DNA of 64,000 nucleotides, taken from NCBI GenBank assembly GCA_034008185.1, contig CM067109.1:33016885-33080884 (forward strand), given 5' to 3'. The translations under genes and the position numbers were made by a program. This stretch comes from Gorsachius magnificus (taxonomy: Eukaryota; Chordata; Aves; Pelecaniformes; Ardeidae). The notes under the pieces are model-generated. The model made no database searches. It was not told the origin of the DNA and worked only from the letters and a program-made list of their open reading frames with translations. Every line of letters starts with the position of its first letter. The first letter of the stretch is position 1. Shown in pieces: positions 26,287-38,100 of the stretch.

Positions 26287-26453
26287 GACTGCATGTGTGT
26301 GATCACCCACCATGAAGAAGCACAGACCCTTGTGATGCTGTGGATCCATGGTGGTGACTGTCTGTGCTCTTCTGTTTGGACCTCTCACTTGATTTCTTAT
26401 CTTTCCTTCCTTCCCTTTCCTATCGCTGCTTTCTCTCTTTCCCCAGAACAGTT

Positions 26454-26459
26454 AATAAA
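26454..26459 (+). terminator. Polyadenylation signal of family B LTR
   Basis: AATAAA in the expected position, downstream of the TATA box and upstream of the LTR end. Confidence 0.6.
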
Positions 26460-26630
26460 CAGGTGGGCTTACAACATCTGACCTTGTTTGTGTCTTAATC
26501 TTGCTCAAAGGTTTTGAACATGAAACAAGATGTTGGTCCAGCCACCCCTAGTCTCCCAGACTCATCTGAGGTCGGCTAGAAAGCAAGGGGGCCTTCCTCT
26601 CATCAAAAAAACTTGGATCCTAACAACAGT

Positions 26631-27367
26631 TTAAATACAAAAATTAAGCCAACGTTTACTTGGCTTCTGACCTAAATTATGGAATGGTAAAGAGGGAAGA
26701 TATTTCAAGCTTTAAGTAATCCTTAGGCATCTTAAATTCTGACTGCATTTTTTCCCCTGAGTTCCTACAGCTTCTGTTCTCAACTGTCACAAATCATTTC
26801 AGAAAAAATAGTATGTAAAAAAATATATTTTATACATGCCAAATATATTGCCGATTATTTAGCTTTTTAAGACATTATCTAGTTGCATTTGATATTTTAA
26901 ATATTGGGGGGAATGATTACACTGCATGGTTGCATTGAAAATTAAAAAAAAATAAAAACAGAAGGCAACCACATGTAGAAAGATCAATAGACTCTTTAGA
27001 AAGACATTTTTTACAACTTGGCATCATTATCAACAAATCCTGGTTATGGTTTATAAAAAAAAGGAATGTATGCCAAAGAAAATGGCATTCTAGAAGAATA
27101 TTATCTAAAGAGCTTTTTTTCTCTTTTTAATTGAGTCATTAAAAGGAAAAGACAGTGATGAGCCATTAGTTGAAGAGGGTGACATTCTAACTCCCCCTCA
27201 AAATCAATGGTAAAACCATGTTGTGATTTCAGTGGACTCAATTTGATCTACCCACAGGCTAAAATTGACTGCCTCTTCATTCAGGACCAATTCCATAGCA
27301 CAGAAAGATTTTCAATGGACTTAAAGAGGGTAAAAATCAATTAATCAGAAAAGGATGGAACACCAAC
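26631..27367. other. AT-rich spacer between LTRs
   Basis: No recognised feature. Confidence 0.6.
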
Positions 27368-27954
27368 TGTTGTAGTTTAACCCTGGTAGGCAGCTAAGTT
27401 CCACAAAGCCAGCTGCTCATTCCCCACTCTCAGTGGGATGGGGGAGAGAGTCAGAAGGATTAAAGCAAGAAAACTCATGGGTTGAGATAAAGACAGTTTA
27501 ATAAGTAAACCAAAAGCTGCATATGTAAGCAAAGCAAAATCAGGAATTAATTCACTCCTTCTCAACAGCAGGCAGGTGTTCAGCCATCTGCAGGAAAGCA
27601 GGGCTCCACCACATGTAACAGTTACTCTGGGAACACAAGCACTGTAACTCTGAACTTCCCCTTTCCTCATTCTTTCCCCCTCCTTTTATTACTGAGCATG
27701 ATGCTATATGGTATGGAATATCCCTTTGGTCAGTTAGGGTCTGCTGTCCTAATTGTGTCCTATCCCAGCTTCTTGTGTACACCCAGCCTACTTGCTGGTG
27801 GGGCAGTCTGAGAAGCCGAAAAGACTTTAACACTGTGTAAGCACTGCTTGGCCATCTTTATATTATCGACACTGTTCACATCACAAATCCAAAAGAGAGC
27901 ACCATACAAGCTACTATGAAGAAACTTAACTCTACCCCAGCCAAAACTAGTACA
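27368..27954 (-). mobile_element. ERV solo LTR, family A
   Basis: A reverse-complement copy of the family A LTR at 20.49 kb, about 587 bp, from TGTTGTAGTTTAACCC to CAAAACTAGTACA. Flanks CCAAC (27363-27367) and CCAGA (27955-27959) are consistent with a decayed 5-bp duplication, but two of five bases differ. The block spanning the TATA region (near 27690-27720) is diverged. No internal ERV sequence. Confidence 0.88.
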
Positions 27955-30900
27955 CCAGAATAAATGAGGTAAGGAGCAACAGTATTCACTAATAAATAGG
28001 TTACAGTTTTCATAAGACCTATAGCAAATATGGACTCACTAGTTTCCTTAATACATCCATAGGCTTTTATTTCTCATTGTGTATGTTGCAACTTATTGCT
28101 CCTGGTTGTTGACATTGTACCATTACTTGCATAAATTCTGATTTGACCCTTTAAATTTTTTCTATCTGTAGTGGCCTCAAAGCCTTCTGCATTTCTTTTA
28201 TGATATACTTTAGAATGAAAAAGAAACACAATTTAAAACTATATCTGAAGCACAGCATAGTTACTAGAAAGATTATGGGTTACTGTCCAGCCTTTCCAAA
28301 GTCATCTGTTTATGCTGTCCTTATGGAACGACTGTTCAGTTGCTTATTCACATCAACAGTATTTTTTTTCTTTAATTCCTCCATATTTTCTTCACGTAAA
28401 TGAGTGCTTAGTTCATTTAGTTCATATAAGTTCTACTTGTGAAGTTCTAGAAAATGCTATAACTTATGCTGTCCCTTTTAAATGAAGAGACATAATTCTG
28501 CATTTGCAAAATAATTTTAGTCATTTATTAACAAGTTAAAAATATTATAATATGTTTTCCATATTAAATTTTTCCTTAATCTTCACATTGAAAAATTTTT
28601 TAAGAAATACTTATACTGGAGGTCAAGGCTCAGACTACATCAAGATTCACATCTGTGTTAAATCCATAACTGATGACTACAGCAATTATACAAACTCGTA
28701 GTTTCAGTTGCAGGGGCAAAAAAACCAACCAAACCACTTCTGCCAATCTCTTTTTCTAATCCCATCTCTAACTAATAAAGGGTGTGACTTTTTTCATGTG
28801 AGAACAAATCCAGAAATTTAGCTTTTACTGAAAAATTCTAAACAGTAAAATATTTTGAGATAAGATTGTTTCTCAAAATAGAGCAGAGCTGAGCATACTT
28901 GCCCTTTCACATAATTTTCCAATCCTATTTATCCAATAGGATAAATTTTAGAGCACAAATGGATCAATGTCCAAACCACACATTTTAACTATAGTCTTTA
29001 TAAAAAGTAAACTACTACTTCTATTAGAATTTGGTTTGTTGTGAAGTTTAGGTGGTGGTCATTTTAAGTTATTCTGGTGTTTGGTGTGTTGTTGGTTACG
29101 GTAAAATAAGCCAGCTTTGATATCGGATAACAAAGTATTAAGCCTGTGAAGCTGTACAGAGAACTAACAGCCATGAAAAACATTCTGAACACAGGTCTCT
29201 TGAAATGACAAAAATCAGTGACAATAAACTGTGTTGCTAGGAGACCAGAGCCACAGAAAATATGTCTCCATTGGAAATAAGAATGTTGATTAAAAAAACA
29301 TTCTCAACAGATAATGAATAAAGGTGTCAGAGGTATCTGTTGTGCCAAAGATGAGACACCACATTTAATTTGTAAGCCAGAGCAATATAACCAAATCTTT
29401 AACAGCAGACAATTTGCCATGAGAATTTCAGGATGAGGATTAAAGCTAATAAAACTTTAGATCCTTCTTAGATCAGGAGTTGTAGTACATGATATTGTAG
29501 TTGCAAGAAATCTTTATCTGTATATTGATGTTATAACTTTAAATTAAATTAAAAATGTTGTGAAGAAATTATTATGAGGTCTGCTATTTATGTGGCTTAA
29601 AGAAAACAGCCAGCTTCTGAAGAACAAAGATGACCCTAAACTATAAGCATATTGCTATGAAACTTAAAAATTGATATAACCAGTTCTATTTTTTTAGTGT
29701 TGAAGGGAATGAAGTATTCCTTTTTCATCATAATGGATTGAGTACCTACATGTAAGAATAGATCATAATATGTGGAGAGATTCTACACAAACAAATGGAA
29801 AGTTTCAAAATTAGGATTTCCACAGAGAAAAAAAAAAAATTGCTGATGAAGAAATATCGCCCTGAGCAAAAGAAGAAAATGGTGTGCATTTAGTCACCTC
29901 AAATAGGGGTATGGGAATCTGGAAAAGTTTTATATGGATGGGCTAAATGCATGATTCTGCTTCTCTGCCTGTTTGCTAGTTTAAAGGAGTTTTTTGCTGT
30001 TTTAACAGACTTTTTACTGATTAACACACAGATCTGTCTGATTTCCATACTCTCAAGAGTCATCGTTTTTATGTCAAGTTGCCCTCTAGCTGTTTGTTAT
30101 TTTTCACCATACTCTGCATTAAAACATAGCTCTAGGAAATTGGAGAGTTCACTTTTTTGGAAGTAAATACCTGTTGAGAGATGTTTTCTTACTGTAAGAG
30201 TATTTTTTACCTGTTTTTCATTAATTTTAGTGTACAATGGGAATATAGATGTGTTTTTACAGTCTTTTCTGCGTAACACTGAAGAGTCTGTCAACATAAC
30301 AATTTCTTTGAGTTGAGAAAACTGTGCATCCCAGAACTAGCCTAGACAGGAAGAATGTGAGGCTCTTTATTTATATTAGTGTCTGTCAGAATATTTCCAT
30401 CTTTGTCTTTAGTGTTATTAAGTCCCACAAACTATGTTAGCTCTTTTTCACCTATCACCATCATTTTTACATGCTAAGATGATTCCAGGAGTTTACTGTC
30501 AACCTTCAGAGTACTTCAGATAATGGCAATGGAACCAGAGAACTGTGTATATAGATTATATTCTTAATTGTTTTCCTATTGGATCCCCTTCTCACAATTT
30601 TTTTTGACTGCTTTCAGAATTCAGAGAAGTCAAATGAAATGTCTTCATCCAGTGATTTTCTGTCAAAAAATACAAATATTTCACCTATTTTTTTCTTTTT
30701 ACTATGGAGAAAAGTAATTTATAAAGTCTGTGGGGAACATAAAAGTGTTAAATTTCATTTAAAATTTCCCTAATCAAGACATCTCATTTTCCATCCAGAA
30801 ATCTTTCAGATTAATAGAAGCTATTATTGGTCTCTTTCCTATTGCATCTTAGGAGTATCGAGTGTTTTCCCATTTTTTGGTAAGAAGATGTTAACATAAA

Positions 30901-31866
30901 TATTTATATAAAAAATTGAGATGTTATTTTGACATTTGAAGTATTTTATCATATTTAGGAGCATATGCATGGGGAAGGCTGAGCACCTTTACTCAGCAGA
31001 AACTAGCTGGCTGATGGTGAGGCTACCTGAGATGGGGTAAAATGCAAAGAAATTGTGTTATTGTGGCCTAAAACAAGGTTCAAGTTAGAATCCTGCAAGA
31101 CCCTAAAGCCTCTTCAGAAATCAACAAAAAAAAGAGAGGAAGATGGACACTGTTAGGAAAGAATCAGAGTGGTGCTCGTATACAGGAATCACTTCTGAGC
31201 TCAAACACATTTCCAGTTTGCCAGCTACTGCTGCGTATATTGCCATTGTAGAAAAGAAAATGGGAACAGGAGGCAGTGATAGGCTTAGGGAGAACCTCAG
31301 ATGTCAGAAAACATCTTCCCTTGAGTCTATCCATAAATATCCAAAATTTTCAAGGCTAGAAACATGACGGACAGCAATGTAGGTCCCTACTCTGAGTCAC
31401 TATAGAACCTAAGCATTTTCCAGTGGTAAAATACAAGTAAATTATGTATTTATAAATAAAATTTAACTAAAGAAAATGTGACTATCATTCATGGTTTGTT
31501 CTCTGCTTTATCTCTCATGTTTATACAGTAGCTGTATTTGTACTGTAAGCTTTTCATTTGCACTCTGGAGCATATATGTATATAACATAAGGATTCACAC
31601 TGGAGAATTAGACACTTCTTTGCACCGGTCTGTATTTGTCCTCAGCCCTTGAGAAGTTGTAGTTAACTCCAAACTGGTTTTCAAAGAAGTTCCCTTTCTT
31701 GCCAGGAAGAGCTTAACCCTTAGGATAAAGGTATTTCTTTCTGCCTAAGGAGTGGAGTTGTTTTCTAAGGTTTATCCTGGGCGCTTTTATAAAATAGGGA
31801 GGGAAAATAAGCACCTCAAAGTGAGAGCACAAACTTTGAGTTAATAATATATATATTATTATATAT
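27955..31866. other. 3.9 kb AT-rich stretch, no recognised gene
   Basis: Nothing assignable. A (TA)-rich palindromic tract at about 31846-31872 directly precedes the next LTR. Confidence 0.55.
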
Positions 31867-32160
31867 TATATATTTGGGGTTAAAGTGGTGAGGTTTTGGT
31901 AGCATGGGGTCTGCAGGGTTGGATTCTGTGAGAATCTCACTATCCTACTCTCTTATTTACTGGCAATACATTAAATCAAATTAATCTTCCTCAGTTTGAA
32001 TCTGTTTTGCCCACGATGGTAATTGGTGAGTGATCTCCGTGTCCTTATCTTGACCTATGAGATTTTCACTGTATTTTCTCCTCCTGTATTGTTGAGAAAG
32101 GGGAGTGAGAGAGCTGCTTTGTTCATGCGTGGTGGTCAGCCAAGGTCAACCCACCAAGTC
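31867..32160 (+). mobile_element. ERV solo LTR, family C, internally deleted
   Basis: Both ends of the family C LTR are present in about 290 bp. The 5' block (GGTTTTGGTAGCATGGGG, ...TTCTGTGAGAA) matches the 5' end of the 18.95-kb copy. The 3' block (GTTTTGCCCACGATGGTAATTGGTGAGTGAT, split across 32006-32036) matches the 3' end of the 4.47-kb copy, and the LTR ends AACCCACCAAGTCA. The middle, including the TATA region and the GC-rich repeat zone, is missing. The join lies near 31933-31945, where TCTCA occurs. Exact outer ends are uncertain by a few bases. Confidence 0.75.
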
Positions 32161-35100
32161 ATATTGCTGCAAGCCAGTAAATAGCATGGAGAACAGGTTT
32201 GATGTTCTCATAGGATACTCATGCATGGGAGCTGTCCTATGAATTTATCTCCAGAGAAAATTTCAAATGACAAACTTTTTAAGAACAGCAACCACTTTAT
32301 AAAACAGCTGCAAAGGTGTCTCTGTGCAGCACTTACAATACAGTTACAAAGTATATTTACTTAGTCTCAGCTGCAGCATTTAAAGTCCAAATAAACAAGG
32401 TTACTGCTTTTATTATAAATACCTAATCCTACAGGCAGTCATCAATAAACATTATTCCAATGTCATGTAAAATGATAATCTAGGACAAGAATGTTTATTC
32501 ATAACCTACTTCTTAAAAAGACTAAAAACCAAATGTAATAAATTGTGAGCAGGCTTAGCATCCCTTTGCAGGGACAGAAAAATAGAAAAAAAAAATTGAA
32601 CTATCTCTTGAAGGCTTTATAGTCACAAGAAATTGTGAACAGCATCAAAGAAAACTTCAATTGAAATTAAAAAAAAAAGACTTATCTGTTTTGGAGGGAA
32701 ACACATTGTAGCAGTGATTGACTGATATGTTTGAGAGAATGCAGACAAGTTGATATGTGTCTTTTGCTCCTGGATAAGACTGTACAGCTCAAAATTTCCT
32801 AGAGCGAGTGGAGGTACATGTATTTTACAATTTCAGCCTCTCTGGATATTCTAATATTTTAATATTTGTCAGGACAAACAGTTTAAAAGATTCCTCTTGG
32901 CTTAATGAACTATACTGAAATACTTAATTTAAAACTTGTGCAGTATTCAGTTAGCATTTCTCCATAATTAGGAGCTGACTAATCCATTTACCCAGACAGG
33001 ACAACCTTCTCATGGGAATTGTTCCTGTTCTGTCTTTCTTTTTTCATGATATGGATTCTGGGTGCTCTAGTTCTAAAATATCCTGGCCAATAGAAGGCAA
33101 ATGGGACCCAACATACAATTTCTACAGAAAATGTAATGCAAGGAAAATTGAGTACATTACGTCCTTAGGTTGATGACTTATGAAATGAAACATAGCAAAT
33201 CCATGAGAGCTTTAATGTTTAAATCTTTCAGAAACAGGATTTTATACCTATTGAACTTTGATAGAAAACAAAGGATAGCTCAGAAAACGGTGTCTAAAGA
33301 GCAAAGAATTAGTATTTAAACTTTTGAATGTTTCCTAAACATTAAAACTAACTAAAAATCTAGTCTGTACAATTATTAAAATGAATACAAAAATCACTGC
33401 TTTCTGGCATATGTCCTTCATATGTATTATGAGATTGTGCATTCATGAGCTAAAATATTATCAGAGGAAATTGCAGAAAAATTAAGAGATTATTAGCTAA
33501 AATATTGTCAAAAGAACGGTTCATTGAGATGACCAGGAAGTGAAAAAATTATACTACGTATGGTGTTTGGTTTGTTTTTTTAATTTTGGCAAGCTTTTTC
33601 TCAAGAGTAATAACCAGAAAGAAAATATAAAAAATGATCTGAACTGAGCAAACTAACAACATGCCATCTCCATTCCTCAGCTTGACAGCACTTACTGCAA
33701 ATCATTCTGTTCATCTCTGTAAGCAAACAAACAACTAAGAACAGAAATGCATAACAGCATAAAGGAGAAAACAACCTTCCACTTCAGTACATTTTCTTCA
33801 GCATTGTGTTTAAGATAGTCTATAAAACAGGGAATGGTATTTTCTCCTGGTTCTTTTAATTTTCTTCACCCTTTCCTGCCCCTTCCCCAGCTTGAGTGTG
33901 GAAATACTTTTGTAATTTAAACCTCTCTTTCTAAAACTGGAATATTTACTCTATGCATTAAAGGAAAAGGGGAAAATAGTACCGTGGTTAGCAGATCAAA
34001 ATTACTAAACTTAATTGGATTTAAAGATTCTTAATATTAATTAAATTCCTGATCTCAGGTCCCTTAGCAATTCTGGAGTGGCTTTTCTTTTATAACTAAT
34101 GAACACATGCTAGATTCAAAGTCTTTTGTTGAGCTTAGTCACAATTATCACACTAAACAAAAGATTACAAAATAGTCTTTAGATCATGAAAAAGAATTTA
34201 ATTTGAGAAATAAGCTCAATAAGAACGTAATTTCTGATACGTTAAGAAATATATATCTAGTTTAAGCGTTAGAAAGGTTTCCACAGATAGATATGTAGAA
34301 TAATTTGGAAATTAAGAACTTACAGTGTTGTTGGGTGGCTGGGTTTTATTTTAGATTTTTCTGTATTAGAAGGCATACAACTAATGACTAGAGTTCTAAG
34401 GATTGCTTTCAGTGATGGTGTCCTCTAAACCATAGCAAATAACTCCAAATAACTACAGCAAAAGGAGTGAAATCTCAAAAAGAAATTACCATGTCAGTAA
34501 GAAGATCGAGCCTCCAATTTCTCCAGGCTGCTTAGATATACATTTAGAACACCACCATCCCATTCTGATATTGCTATCACATTATTCACTTGACTGTTGA
34601 ATGGTAATAATTCAAATCAGAAAAAAAGAAAAAAAGTCAAACCATAAATAATGTATTTATTTTAAGTAGCAGATGGAACAGGTAAATAACCTTTCACTGT
34701 TGTCCCCTAAGCAGGAGAAAAACATTTTTAGTAATATGGTTAAGGTTATACAAACTTGCTAAGAAAATAGGCACATGAAAAAATAACTATTTTAACTACT
34801 CTAAATAGTACCCTTGATGAATATTTGTAGCAGTTCTTATCCCACTCCAAGTTATTTTCACCTACTACCATGACAACTGGTGACAACATCCTAGATGGGA
34901 AGTATATTAATATTATTTTGTGATAAAGTAATCTAAATATATTATTATTGCATTAGTGGATATATTTTTTTGCATTATTTTGAAAAAATAATACTATCTG
35001 TGATCAAAATTAGTTTTCTGGGAGAGCTTTAGGTTGAAGTTTAGTGAAGAATCTAGTGTTTTCCTTCTACAACAAAAAATAATTTGTGCTCTAGAACAAT

Positions 35101-38100
35101 CGCTTCAAAACGACATACAGGTTAGTAGTAGTTTAGATAAAGTATGCACCAATTGTTGAAGTAAAAAAAAATATGTACTTATGGATTTGAAATTTAATGA
35201 TCACTAAACTCTTAAACAACTCTTATGTCTCTTATTTAAGATCTATTATTTTTTCTTCTCAGAATGTTTTTTTAAAAAAATATATTCAAAGCTTTGAGTA
35301 AAATTCAATGATGTTGTTGTACACATCAACACATTATTTTTTTGTTTGAAGATGCATCCTGAATTTCTATCTATGTACAAATAAATACAATCCTAGCCAA
35401 TTCTCTGCCAGCACCATGTCTACGTTTAATATTTTTGTATCTTTCACCCAGCCCGTGTCATATTATGTGCTGTTCTTGCAGGATACAAGTTTTTTGGGTA
35501 TTCTAACTCTTCTTGCAACTGTTCACTGAAATAGAAAAATGAATAGAAGAGAATTCTAAACTTGTATGAGAAAAAGTCATTTAGAAAAACAGAATCTGCT
35601 ACCTGTGTTACCTTAATCTTTAAGTATAATTGAAAAAAAGTCTTAGTTTTCTTATATTAAATGTACATAGATTGGAATGATAGAGTAAGAATAGATTTTC
35701 ATTGTCTGTTTAAAGTGTATGTGAATGAGAAAAGTTTAAACTAAGACTGACTAGCGGAATTTTAAAGCTTCAAGGCAGACTAATAAAAAGAAATGAGGAG
35801 AGAATTGAGTAATAGAAGTTATACCCTGTGGCTTTCTAAGGATCGATGTATCTAGACTGATTACTGAAAAAAAGTAAAAAGCCAAAACAAAACAAAAAAG
35901 AAACTCTAAACCAGAAATAGACACTATCTTTAGCTATTTGAAAGTCACTCCTGAGACTCAATAGCAATGACAGACACACTCTCACTAAGACGAATAGGAA
36001 ATAATGTTTTTTCAGACTATTTTTAACCTTACTAACTAGGATAAACTTTTATTATTGGACATAGACAAAATTAAACCAAATGTGAAAAAAAGGACAATAC
36101 TTGGGATTAGTGGAGAAAATACTTCTTTGATCTAGATCTGAATTAATAATGAAACCTCTGTTTTCTACTGGTTCTTTAAATCAAAATCCAGAAGAGCTCT
36201 AGGAAGAAATTCTTCAGAGACCAAAACGGATTTGAATTTTAACAATATTTTGATCAGTATCAGAAATAAGGCCCCTCTATTTCTTCAGTAAATTGGGAAT
36301 AAAGAACACAAAATAATTTCAGATTTGTAGATTAGTTTAGATTTCTAAAACTAAAAGCTCTTCAAAAACTCTGCTTCTGTTCAATTTCAGAGTTCTGCAG
36401 AAAGGAAAGACACTAATTATGTAAGAAATGCTGTTGTTTCCATGTGGTTTCATACAGCGGAGGGTTTGAAACTATGTCTTTAGTGATGGTGTAAAAGAGT
36501 CTTAGCTTCAAAGCTGGTCTTCTGTCTTTTATTCTTGCCTGTGATCTCCTGGATTTTGTTTTCCAGCCTTTTCATGACTTCTGTGTTCTCTTATAAATAT
36601 TTCACTAACCTAGATGAAACCTGGTTTTCTACCTTTTTTGAGAAACAAAAGTAGAAACAAACAATGGATTCAGATACAAATCCTTTCTGTAGGTAACATA
36701 ACAGAAGTGGTACTAGAGAAAATCGCCCAACATTCTCTTGCAAAGTTTTTCTGAAAATAAGGGAAATATTAAACCCTGAGAGTCTGATTTTCTTGTAGAC
36801 TAATTGTCCCTTGAATGACTATAACGTGGGATTATAAAACAGACCTTTCCTAAATCTGATAGTAATTAAAGATTTTCATGAATACCTTATATATCTTTTC
36901 AATGAGTTTGTTTTTAATACTAACAACAGCTTTTATAAAAGCCTTGAAGAGAGATCTTCATTTGAAACATTTGTTTGCCTTTCTGATTTAGGCTTGCATT
37001 ATGCAGTATATGAAAGATGTTAGACTGGTTGACCATGACAAAAATATGCATGCCTGTAAAGATAAAACTTTAGCTTTTTTTTTTTTAGTCCATTTGTTAT
37101 ATAAATTTGCTGCAATGTTTTTACATCAACCTCCACTACCCCTTTCTTCACCACCCTACCCTTTTTTTAGCAGGTATTAGTGTTCAAGGATCAACACCTT
37201 TCTGAGAGAAACATGCTGTTTAGTATAGTGTTACGAGGTTGAAAAACTCTAGCACAGCATGAGATTCTTATTCTTCTAAATTCAGGTGGAAATATGCTAA
37301 TCATTTCAAATGTTATTCTACTACTGGTGCATCTAAGGAAATAATTTTTTTGTTTATATGAGATAATTAGAAGATGTTTAACAGAAAAACAATGCAGGAG
37401 TTTTTTTAGGTTAAGGTCAAACTCTATCCAGAATTTTATCTTTAATTCCACAATTTAATTGAACATTAATAAAAAGAAAAGGGATCCATTGGTAATTTTG
37501 TATGAACGTACCTGTTTGCTCACAGATTAGCAGAAGAAACTCCATTTAAGATACATGCGTTCTTCAGTTTACAAATATAACGTAGGGAAGAAACACAGTG
37601 TTTGCTTTTGCTATTTTCCAGAACTTACATGGAAGGATTTTTATAATAGTTATTCAGGTACAAAAGTTTTAGGGAAACTAGGAGAGGCAAGACTGTTAAG
37701 TAATTGATTTACGTCTCCAAATCACTATGCAATACAGAATAGCCAGAGAACATTCTTAAGGCACTGTACTTCTCCTCTGATCCTGAGAATTGTTACATGT
37801 ATTTGAAGCGTATGTCTCTGTTACCCTAAATTTTATGGGAAAACTGGGGTTTTGTTTGTGCTTTTGTTATTGTTTTGTTTTTTTGGTTTAGTATGACTTC
37901 TCTGCATAACTTTTCCTGACTTCATTGTATTGTGTTCTGTGTCCTTTTATTTATGATATTACTTAAGTGAGGCTAAGATGTCACATGGATTCCTTTTTTC
38001 TCTCCTCTCTTATTTTGGGAATGACTTCAATGTGTGACTTAAGCATATGACATTAGACATTGTTAATGAGAATCTCTTAAATCTCCCCAAAGCCCCATGG

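Larger units (their letters stand above)
25755..26625 (+). mobile_element. ERV solo LTR, family B, with TSD
   Basis: A complete 871-bp LTR, TGTGAGGGATGG... to ...GGATCCTAACA (TG...CA ends), flanked by a perfect 5-bp duplication ACAGT. It has TATAAAA at 26091-26097, then a block of four 39-40-bp tandem units (26130-26286), then AATAAA at 26454-26459, which sets the sense strand as plus. The homologous minus-strand copy at 42.87-43.60 kb confirms both ends. GC-rich U3 gives open frames to 166 codons on the minus strand; these are not genes. The 5-bp duplication points to an ERVL-like integrase; no internal retroviral genes remain. Confidence 0.92.

Noticed and set aside
25806..26306. 166-codon minus-strand frame with Cys/Pro-rich peptide
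   Set aside because: Antisense to a complete solo LTR; the apparent peptide repeats come from the 39-bp DNA repeats.
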